DNA of 64,000 nucleotides from Clostridia bacterium (GTDB lineage: Bacteria; Bacillota; Clostridia; Christensenellales; Borkfalkiaceae), in NCBI GenBank assembly GCA_017502525.1, contig JAFVUV010000032.1, forward strand, positions 124,001-188,000, given 5' to 3'. The notes below the pieces were generated by a model that worked only from the letters and a program-made list of their open reading frames with translations, was not told the origin of the DNA and did no database searches. Each line of letters opens with the position of its first letter. The stretch's first letter is position 1. This document shows, in pieces, positions 1-5,462 of this stretch. The translations under genes and the position numbers were made by a program.

Positions 1-80
1 ATTTTGCAAAATTTTGTTTTACTTATATTGTTTTCTAACATAAACTTTTCAATAATTTCTATCTTAATTGTGTTGTTCAT
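1..80 (-). CDS. Partial HTH-type regulator, N-terminus only
   Basis: On the minus strand an ATG at 78-80 is preceded, five bases upstream, by AAGGGGG (86-92) and by a TTGACT-N18-TATAAT promoter. The frame stays open to the window edge and encodes 26 residues beginning MNNTIKIEIIEKFMLENN, then ISKTKFCK. This looks like the first helices of a Cro/cI-type helix-turn-helix domain, where the 'nIsktkFck' stretch would be the start of the first HTH helix. The gene is transcribed away from the xre-like gene at 189 and shares its operator region. The rest lies outside the window, so family and length are unknown. The call rests on start signals plus a short similarity judged by eye. Confidence 0.6.
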   Translation of the reverse strand, partial: MNNTIKIEIIEKFMLENNISKTKFCK

Positions 81-93
81 ATTTGCCCCCTTT

Positions 94-161
94 TACCATG
101 TGGTACATATATTATATATTTACCAATTGGTAAAAGTCAAGTATTTTATTACCATTTGGTA
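94..161. promoter_or_regulatory. Three TACCA-NN-TGGTA operator-like sites in a divergent control region
   Basis: Three 12-bp near-palindromes, TACCATGTGGTA (94-105), TACCAATTGGTA (121-132, perfect dyad) and TACCATTTGGTA (150-161), lie 27 and 29 bp apart between two divergent HTH genes. The arms TACCA/TGGTA are invariant and only the two central bases vary. The middle site sits inside the spacer of the leftward promoter. This is the usual arrangement for autoregulation by a dimeric Xre/cI-type repressor. Which of the two HTH proteins binds is inference. Confidence 0.8.
111..140 (-). promoter_or_regulatory. Leftward sigma-A-type promoter
   Basis: On the minus strand TTGACT (140-135) and TATAAT (116-111) are separated by 18 bp. 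The spacer contains the perfect operator palindrome at 121-132. It would drive the partial HTH gene starting at 80 and would be blocked by a repressor bound in the spacer. Confidence 0.7.
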
Positions 162-188
162 TACAATTGTTAAAAATAAGGAGTTAAT

Positions 189-392
189 ATGAATAAGTTT
201 GCAGAAAGATTAAAAGAATTAAGAGAAGAAAAAAATCTTACACAATATGAGTTATCTAAAAAACTTAATATAAGCACTGCCTGTATTAATCGCTGGGAAA
301 AGAATTTAAGAGTTCCAAATATTGATAGTATAATTATTCTTTGTCAATTTTTTGGTTGTTCATCAGATTATTTAATAGGTTTAGAAAACTAA
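189..392 (+). CDS. Small Xre/cI-family HTH repressor
   Basis: This 67-residue protein is a single helix-turn-helix_3 domain. The core runs from about residue 5 (ERLKELREEKNLTQ) through the HTH (YELSKKLNISTACINRWE) to the closing helices that end in SSDYLIGLEN, a common ending in this family. It has no C-terminal peptidase or dimer domain, so it resembles the short repressors of mobile elements and the C proteins of restriction-modification systems. AAGGAG at 178-183 sets the ATG start. Three dyad sites lie just upstream, which suggests autoregulation. A weak AACTC/GAGTT hairpin (393-408) follows, and then a 219-bp repeat separates it from the methyltransferase gene. Whether it also controls the defence cassette cannot be told from sequence. 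Confidence 0.9.
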   Translation: MNKFAERLKELREEKNLTQYELSKKLNISTACINRWEKNLRVPNIDSIIILCQFFGCSSDYLIGLEN

Positions 393-410
393 AACTCAAT
401 CAAGAGTTCA

Positions 411-629
411 AATGCAATCACCACTTGCCCGCCACGATAAAGGACACCAAAACGGTGTCCTTTTTTCGTGGCGTAAAAAGATAAAGAGGGATTGGACGAA
501 GTCCTTCGTAGTGAAACGTAGAAGCATTAGGAGAAAATGCGACGGCGCAATCCACTAGCGTGGGACGGCAACCCTTTTGTCGCTATGCGACATTTCCCCT
601 AGCAGGGGAATCGCCCTCTTTCTCCGCCA
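411..629 (+). repeat. 219-bp structured direct repeat, copy 1
   Basis: This segment matches 3474-3692 with no insertion or deletion (constant offset 3063). By eye there are ten mismatches, five of them forming one inverted hairpin loop. It is more GC-rich than the genes between the copies and is full of dyads: CGCCACGA/TCGTGGCG (430-437/466-473) enclosing AAGGACACC/GGTGTCCTT; ACGAAG-TC-CTTCGT (496-509); GCATT/AATGC; CCAC/GTGG; TGTCGC/GCGACA (578-592); TTCCCC/GGGGAA (594-610); and an outer pair AAAGAGGG/CCCTCTTT (483-490/614-621). No open frame of interest was seen. It could be a small mobile element, a recombination site or a structured RNA. Confidence 0.95.
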
Positions 630-631
630 AG

Positions 632-668
632 AGAGATTGTATTCTAATAACGGATACAATCTCTTTTA
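632..668 (+). terminator. Rho-independent terminator after repeat copy 1
   Basis: An 11-bp perfect stem, AGAGATTGTAT (632-642) with ATACAATCTCT (654-664), is followed by TTTATTTTT. It immediately abuts the right end of repeat copy 1 and has no counterpart sequence at copy 2. Confidence 0.8.
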
Positions 669-789
669 TTTTTGTTATAAAGGTGTTGCTGGAATAATTG
701 TTGAAAGAATAATTTGAAAATTAACAAAGTTTTGCTTGCTATTGTTCGAGATTTAGAATATAATATAAATGTATTGAAAAGGAGTTGCT

Positions 790-1857
790 ATGTTTGATTA
801 CGTTTCAGCAAGAGATATTGCTAACAAGTGGAATATTTCTCAAAGAAGAGTTGCTATTTTTTGTATGGAAGGTCGTATAAAAAATGCCAAAAAATTGGGC
901 AACATGTGGCTCATCCCCGACACTGCCGAAAAACCTATTGATAAGCGTACAATTAGATACGAAAAACAAAAGAAAGTTGAATTGAAACCTTTTATTAAAT
1001 GGGTTGGAGGGAAAGGTCAACTTATTGAACAACTTGAAAAGCATATACCTTCTGATGGCGAAAAAGTTTTAACAAAGTATGCTGAACCTTTTGTCGGTGG
1101 TGGTGCATTGCTTTTTAATATTCTTTCTAAATACAATTTTGAAGAAATATATGTCGGAGATATAAACAAAGAACTTGTCAATGCTTATAGCGTTGTAAAA
1201 AACAGCGTTAACGAACTTATAAAGAAGTTAACCGAAATGCAATTTGCTTTCGTTCCTATGAATGAAAACGGACGTAGGTATTATTACTACAATGCAAGAG
1301 ATAGATTTAACTCATTAATATTAAGTAAAGATACGGCAATAGAAAAAGCATCTTTATTTATTTTCTTAAACAAAACTTGTTTTAATGGTCTTTATAGAGT
1401 AAATAAAAAAGGTCAATTTAACGTTCCTATGGGTGCATATAAAAACCCGACTATATGTGATGAAAAGAATTTGAGAAACGTTTCTGAAGCATTGCAAAAA
1501 GTAAATATTGTTTGTGCAGATTACTCGCTATCAAAAGACTTTATTGATAAAGATACTTTTGTTTATCTTGATCCTCCTTACCGTCCTATTTCAGAAACGG
1601 CAGGTTTTACAGCATATAATGCTAATTGCTTTGACGACAACGAGCAAATACGTCTTGCAAAGTTTATAGATGAAATAAATTTGAGTGGAGCAAAAATTAT
1701 GCTTAGCAATTCAGATCCACTAAACGTAAACTCAGAAGATACTTTCTTTGAAGAATTGTATAAAGCATACACAATAAACAAGGTTGAAGCAACAAGAGCA
1801 ATTAACAGTAAAGGCGACAGCCGTGGCAAAATAAAAGAATTACTTATTTGTAACTAA
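790..1857 (+). CDS. Dam-type DNA adenine-N6 methyltransferase with N-terminal HTH domain
   Basis: This 355-residue protein should transfer a methyl group from S-adenosylmethionine to adenine in DNA. Residues 1-50 form a MerR/excisionase-like HTH (YVSARDIANKWNISQRRV, with GRI and GNMWLIP following). The D12-class methyltransferase follows: SAM-binding region PFIKWVGGKGQL (67-78) and PFVGGGALLF (100-109), NKTCFNGLYRVN (194-205), the catalytic DPPY (261-264), and the LSNSDP stretch. The order of motifs fits the alpha group, like M.DpnII, but target specificity was not determined. The next gene begins 10 bp downstream and encodes a PD-(D/E)XK nuclease, so this is most likely the modification half of a type II restriction-modification pair. 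Its codons are AT-rich compared with the core genes downstream of 3.8 kb. Confidence 0.93.
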   Translation: MFDYVSARDIANKWNISQRRVAIFCMEGRIKNAKKLGNMWLIPDTAEKPIDKRTIRYEKQKKVELKPFIKWVGGKGQLIEQLEKHIPSDGEKVLTKYAEPFVGGGALLFNILSKYNFEEIYVGDINKELVNAYSVVKNSVNELIKKLTEMQFAFVPMNENGRRYYYYNARDRFNSLILSKDTAIEKASLFIFLNKTCFNGLYRVNKKGQFNVPMGAYKNPTICDEKNLRNVSEALQKVNIVCADYSLSKDFIDKDTFVYLDPPYRPISETAGFTAYNANCFDDNEQIRLAKFIDEINLSGAKIMLSNSDPLNVNSEDTFFEELYKAYTINKVEATRAINSKGDSRGKIKELLICN

Positions 1858-1867
1858 GGAGAAAATT

Positions 1868-2407
1868 ATGATTAAAAGTGGAAAAGGTGGTGGAAACACT
1901 CGTACAGGTTTAATATTTGAAGGCAAAACAGACTTGTCAATTTTTTTGAGACATCAACCACACTATGAAGTTATAGGGTGCGATGTTTTCTATGATGATG
2001 AAAAGGTTGCTGAGGTTTATAAAAAACATAAGTTCTATAGCATTTACTTAAATAAACTCGGTATAGATTGGACTAAATACATATCAAAGCAATTATTACC
2101 TGATGATAGCATTTTTGTTTTGCTTAACAATAAATTGTTTATTATTGAATGCAAACATCAAGAAGTTGCTGGCTCGGTTGACGAAAAATTACAAACTTGT
2201 GATTTTAAGAAAAAACAATATAAAAAATTAATGGCTCCAGCAAATATAGATGTTGAATATATTTATCTTCTTGATGATTGGTTCCGTCAAGACAAATATA
2301 GAGATGTTTTAAATTATATTCACTCAGTAGATTATGATTATTACTTTGAATATATTCCATTAAATAGATTGGGGTTGCCTGTTCCGCCTGAACTAATTCA
2401 AGATTAA
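1868..2407 (+). CDS. Putative type II restriction endonuclease, PD-(D/E)XK fold
   Basis: The protein has 179 residues. It carries a PD-(D/E)XK signature: PD at 78-79, then a beta-strand pair leading to FIIECKHQ, giving E94-x-K96 as the likely metal and catalytic residues. The stretch AGSVDEKLQTCDFKKKQY that follows is typical of a family of small type II enzymes. The start ATG has AAGGAG overlapping the methyltransferase stop, so the two genes are co-transcribed and probably translationally linked. Function as the restriction partner of the upstream methyltransferase is inferred from the fold and position; the recognition sequence cannot be read from this. The N-terminus is rich in Gly/Lys (KSGKGGGN). 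Confidence 0.8.
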   Translation: MIKSGKGGGNTRTGLIFEGKTDLSIFLRHQPHYEVIGCDVFYDDEKVAEVYKKHKFYSIYLNKLGIDWTKYISKQLLPDDSIFVLLNNKLFIIECKHQEVAGSVDEKLQTCDFKKKQYKKLMAPANIDVEYIYLLDDWFRQDKYRDVLNYIHSVDYDYYFEYIPLNRLGLPVPPELIQD

Positions 2408-2528
2408 TTGATATAAATCATACAATTGCAAACAAAAAGGACTTTTAGAAAATAAACAGCAAAAAACACAACTTTTTATTACTCGCTCACTAGTACATAT
2501 TTGTGTTTAAGGAAAACTAAGGGGAATT

Positions 2529-3392
2529 ATGAGAGAATTTGATTACGAATCGATAAAACAAAATGGACTAAAACTAGCAACGGCTGATAAGGATTTTAAT
2601 GGAAGGCGTGCAAAAATATCACTATGGATTAAAGAAATACAACAATTAACGAAGAAATGTTTTATAGAAGATGAATATATAAAAGGTATTGAGCAAATTC
2701 ATATTAAAATAGAAGATGAAATTAACGATAAGGTCGAAAAATATAACGAACAAGTAAAAAAGGAAGGCCCATTTAATTTAAATTTTTATGGTTCTTCTGA
2801 TAGTGATAAAATTTTAGATGAACTTAATCGTTTATTAAATCATCAAGTATTTAAGGTTCTTGAAATATGTGCTACGATAGATGCAAACTCTGAGCGAAAA
2901 AAAGTATCAATAAAGCAAAATACAACTAACGCAACCACTAAGTTAAGTGAAAATGTATTTATTGTTCATGGTCATAATTCTGAAATTAAACAATCTGTTG
3001 CTAGAACCGTAACAAAACTAAAATTTAATCCTATTATTTTACACGAGAATGCTAATAATGGAAATACTATAATTGAAAAACTAGAAGAATTAGCAAATTC
3101 TGCATCTTATGCAATCATACTTTTAACAGATGATGATTTAGGTAAGGCAAAAGAAGAAGCGAATTATAATTTTAGGGCAAGACAAAATGTAATAATGGAA
3201 CTAGGATATTTTTTAGGCAAACTAGGAAGAAATAAAGTTTTTGTCTTAAAATTTGGAGATATTGAAGTCCCTTCTGACATAATTGGAGTGGTTTATAATA
3301 CATATGATGGAGAAGAGGGTGGATGGAGAAATAAATTAGTTAAAGATATGAAATCCGCTGGATTTAATGTTGATGCAAATGATTTACTATAG
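2529..3392 (+). CDS. TIR-like nucleotide-binding defence protein with helical N-terminal region
   Basis: The protein has 287 residues. The C-terminal half (about 143-285) is a TIR-like domain of the CAP12/Pycsar-effector type: strand VFIVHGH (143-149), NTIIEKLEE (179-187) containing the likely catalytic glutamate E183, strand AIILLTDDD, then ARQNVIMELGYFLGKLGR (217-234) and KVFVLKFGDIEVPSDI. Characterised relatives cleave NAD+ after a signal and abort phage infection. Residues 1-135 are charged and probably helical, and I do not recognise a domain there; this is where sensing or oligomerisation would sit. The gene lies 121 bp after the endonuclease gene and before repeat copy 2. No cyclase gene is adjacent, so it is not an obvious CBASS or Pycsar operon. 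Phage-defence function is inference. Confidence 0.85.
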   Translation: MREFDYESIKQNGLKLATADKDFNGRRAKISLWIKEIQQLTKKCFIEDEYIKGIEQIHIKIEDEINDKVEKYNEQVKKEGPFNLNFYGSSDSDKILDELNRLLNHQVFKVLEICATIDANSERKKVSIKQNTTNATTKLSENVFIVHGHNSEIKQSVARTVTKLKFNPIILHENANNGNTIIEKLEELANSASYAIILLTDDDLGKAKEEANYNFRARQNVIMELGYFLGKLGRNKVFVLKFGDIEVPSDIIGVVYNTYDGEEGGWRNKLVKDMKSAGFNVDANDLL

Positions 3393-3473
3393 TTTAAATT
3401 AACTTTTAGTAAAAAAGTATGAATGATAACTTGCATATCATATCTAATAATAAATCTTGTTATTCAAATTTAG

Positions 3474-3692
3474 AATGCTATCACCACTTGCCCGCCACGA
3501 TAAAGGACACCGTTTTGGTGTCCTTTTTTCGTGGCGTAAAAAGATAAAGAGGGATTTGACGAAGTCCTTCGTAGTGAAACGTAGAAGCATTAGGAGAAAA
3601 TGCGAGGGCGCAATCCACTAGCGTGGGACGGCAACCCTTTTGTCGCTATGCGACACTTCCCCTAGTAGGGGAATCGCCCTCTTTCTCCGCCA
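3474..3692 (+). repeat. 219-bp structured direct repeat, copy 2
   Basis: This is the partner of 411-629 in the same orientation, 3063 bp away. Differences from copy 1 are single substitutions at 3479, 3557, 3606, 3656 and 3666, plus the five-base loop of the first hairpin (3512-3516), which reads GTTTT here and AAAAC in copy 1, exact reverse complements. Most of the single changes fall in loops or linkers rather than the predicted stems. A different terminator hairpin starts four bases after this copy. Confidence 0.95.
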
Positions 3693-3695
3693 CGG

Positions 3696-3728
3696 AAACC
3701 TAAACCGAATTTTCGGTTTGGGGTTTTT
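3696..3728 (+). terminator. Terminator hairpin upstream of glnA
   Basis: Stem AAACC-T-AAACCGAA (3696-3709) pairs with TTCGGTTT-GG-GGTTT (3712-3726) and runs into a T tract. It would stop transcripts leaving the defence cassette before glnA. Confidence 0.75.
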
Positions 3729-3746
3729 AAAAAATAGTTATCCTTA

Positions 3747-3775
3747 TTGACGAAAGATAAAAAAACTGTTATAAT
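3747..3775 (+). promoter_or_regulatory. glnA promoter
   Basis: TTGACG (3747-3752) and TATAAT (3770-3775) are spaced by 17 bp. The expected transcript start leaves a short leader of roughly 20-25 bases that contains AGGAGGGG. Confidence 0.85.
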
Positions 3776-3804
3776 ATTTCTATCTATTATTTAGGAGGGG
3801 TATT

Positions 3805-5229
3805 ATGCCCAAAACAACACAAGATATTTTAAAGTTTATTAAAGATAACGGTATTAAGATGGTTGACTTCAAAATGGTTGATATCAACGGTCAATACCGC
3901 CACGTTACTATTCCTGCAGAAAACTTTTCTGAAGACACTATGAATAGCGGTATCGGGTTTGATGCGTCTAACTACGGTTATGCAGTAGTTGAAAAAAGCG
4001 ATATGGTATTTATTCCCGACCCCGACACGGCTGTGATTGACCCGTTTTGTCAAATCCCAACCCTTTCTATGACGGGTAACGCTATGATTATTGGTAAGAC
4101 TGAAAATATTCCGCTTGCTCAATATCCTAGAAACATAGTTCTCGCTGCCGAAAAATATATGAAAGATTCAGGCATTGCTGACACTATGCTTATTCTTCCC
4201 GAATTTGAGTTTTACCTTTTCGACCAAGTTGGTTGGGAAGTGCAACCTAACAGCGTGGGCTTTACCCTTGATGCGCAACAGTCTTATTGGAATAGCGCAA
4301 CCGAAGGTCGTGGAGTCATAGTTCAAAAGCAAAAGGCTTATCATATTGCTAAACCTTTCGACCAAGCGTACGAGTGCCGTAGCGAAATGTGTATGCATAT
4401 GAAAGATGCAGGTATCGAAATTAACTATCATCACCCCGAAGTCGCTGCATCAGGTCAGTTTGAAATTGAACCTCAACTCGGCAAAATGTCGACTATGGCA
4501 GACGCTACTATGATGATTAAATACATTATCCACAACACCGCTCTCAAATACGGCAAGACGGCAACCTTTATGCCCAAGCCTATTTACGGCGAAGCAGGTA
4601 GTGGTATGCACGTGCATATGCTCTTATTAAAAGACGGTGAGCCCGTTTTCTCTGATGATAACGGCTATGCAAGATTGAGCGAAACAGCGCACTATTTTAT
4701 GGGCGGTTTGCTAAAGCATATTTCTTCGCTTTGCGCAATCACTAACCCTAGCACTAACTCGTTTAAGCGTTTAATCCCTGGGTTTGAAGCACCTGTAACC
4801 GTAGGATACGCTACTTCTAACCGTAGCGCGGTTATTCGTATACCTGCATACGCAAAATCGCCTAATAAACGTCGTTTTGAACTTAGAAATCCCGATGCGA
4901 CTTGTAACCCATACTTCTGCTATGCGGCAATTTTGATGGCTGGTCTTGACGGCGTTAAAAACAAGATTGACCCACACGCTAACGGTTGGGGACCTTACGA
5001 TATGAACCTTTACCACTTAAGCGATGAAGAAAAGGCAAAACTTAAACATTTGCCTGCATCTTTGGATGAAGCGCTTGATGCTTTAGAAAAGGATTACGAA
5101 TATCTCACTGCAGGTGGAGTATTCCCAGAAGAATTGATTAAAAACTTTATCAAAACTAAGAGGGAAGATTGTCGTCAACTTTCGGCAATTCCGCACCCTG
5201 CTGAATTTGAGAAATATTATAACTTATAA
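3805..5229 (+). CDS. glnA: Type I glutamine synthetase
   Basis: Glutamine synthetase joins ammonia to glutamate using ATP, in the cytosol, as a dodecamer in this family. The 474-residue length fits GS type I. Visible signatures are the N-terminal beta-grasp region, LPEFEFYLFD (metal-binding Glu), KPIYGEAGSGMHVH (ATP/metal region), NPSTNSFKRLIPGFEAP, and NRSAVIRIP with the substrate Arg. The segment DMNLYHLS near residue 400 lies where the adenylylated tyrosine of enteric enzymes sits, but no adenylyltransferase is in view, so regulation by that route is not claimed. It is a single-gene unit with its own promoter and AGGAGGGG ribosome site. The gene's GC content is visibly higher than that of the defence cassette before it. 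Confidence 0.97.
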   Translation: MPKTTQDILKFIKDNGIKMVDFKMVDINGQYRHVTIPAENFSEDTMNSGIGFDASNYGYAVVEKSDMVFIPDPDTAVIDPFCQIPTLSMTGNAMIIGKTENIPLAQYPRNIVLAAEKYMKDSGIADTMLILPEFEFYLFDQVGWEVQPNSVGFTLDAQQSYWNSATEGRGVIVQKQKAYHIAKPFDQAYECRSEMCMHMKDAGIEINYHHPEVAASGQFEIEPQLGKMSTMADATMMIKYIIHNTALKYGKTATFMPKPIYGEAGSGMHVHMLLLKDGEPVFSDDNGYARLSETAHYFMGGLLKHISSLCAITNPSTNSFKRLIPGFEAPVTVGYATSNRSAVIRIPAYAKSPNKRRFELRNPDATCNPYFCYAAILMAGLDGVKNKIDPHANGWGPYDMNLYHLSDEEKAKLKHLPASLDEALDALEKDYEYLTAGGVFPEELIKNFIKTKREDCRQLSAIPHPAEFEKYYNL

Positions 5230-5283
5230 TGTTTTTACATTAAAAAATTTATGCTTGATTAAATAAGTTTGTCGGTTTTTATC

Positions 5284-5312
5284 TTGACAAACGAAATTTC
5301 GTGGAGTATAAT
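5284..5312 (+). promoter_or_regulatory. pflB promoter
   Basis: Consensus TTGACA (5284-5289) and TATAAT (5307-5312) with 17-bp spacing. Transcription would begin just before the ZTP aptamer at 5326. Confidence 0.88.
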
Positions 5313-5325
5313 AAAATTACGTTAT

Positions 5326-5423
5326 GCGACTGACGGAGTTTGCGGAGTACCGCAAGGGAGCGTAACGATAGAAGCCGACCGTCTGGGCAATTCGATTTTT
5401 TTACAAAGTTGGATTGCCCTTTT
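5326..5423 (+). promoter_or_regulatory. ZTP (pfl-motif) riboswitch with terminator, upstream of pflB
   Basis: The aptamer spans about 5326-5389. It shows the pfl-motif marks: ACTGACGG (5329-5336), a GCGG-AGTA-CCGC hairpin, the conserved AGGGAGCG, and the 3' CCGACCGTCTGGGCA. The terminator stem GGGCAATTC (5385-5393) with GGATTGCCC (5411-5419) and a T run reuses the aptamer's GGGCA. Ligand-bound aptamer and terminator are therefore mutually exclusive, which predicts an ON switch for ZTP/ZMP. The motif family was first noticed in front of pfl genes, as here. Confidence 0.92.
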
Positions 5424-5462
5424 GTTATATTATCGGGTGATTTGACCAAAGGAGGACTTTTT

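Larger units (their letters stand above)
393..789 (+). other. Intergenic stretch between xre-like gene and methyltransferase
   Basis: These 397 bases hold no recognisable gene. They contain a weak hairpin closing the HTH gene, repeat copy 1 (411-629), a strong terminator-type hairpin (632-664), and an AT-rich promoter region with a TATAAT at 759-764 (a matching -35 at good spacing is not obvious; TTGCTT at 732 is 21 bp away). AAAAGGAG just before 790 is the methyltransferase ribosome site. Confidence 0.8.
3393..3804 (+). other. Intergenic stretch between TIR gene and glnA
   Basis: These 412 bases contain no gene. They hold 80 bp of AT-rich sequence with no clear signal, repeat copy 2 (3474-3692), a terminator-type hairpin (3696-3728), the glnA promoter (3747-3775) and the ribosome site AGGAGGGG before 3805. 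Confidence 0.85.

Noticed and set aside
4..192. A 62-codon hydrophobic plus-strand frame before the HTH gene
   Set aside because: It lacks a ribosome site, runs through three operator palindromes and two promoters, and lies opposite the start of a much more convincing HTH frame on the minus strand.
411..629. Repeats as integron attC sites or as insertion sequences
   Set aside because: No GTTRRRY/RYYYAAC core sites, no integrase, and no transposase frame in or near the repeats. The length and fold do not match known attC elements, so only the neutral label of structured repeat is used.
2529..3392. CBASS or Pycsar operon
   Set aside because: The TIR domain is of the same type, but no nucleotide cyclase gene lies beside it; the neighbours are a restriction pair and the repeats.
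411..3692. CRISPR array
   Set aside because: Only two long copies exist, separated by 2.8 kb of genes; there are no short regular spacers and no cas genes.
5340..5462. N-terminal extension of PflB by 41 codons
   Set aside because: It would translate the ZTP riboswitch and its terminator; the ATG at 5463 has AAAGGAGGA and gives the normal family length.
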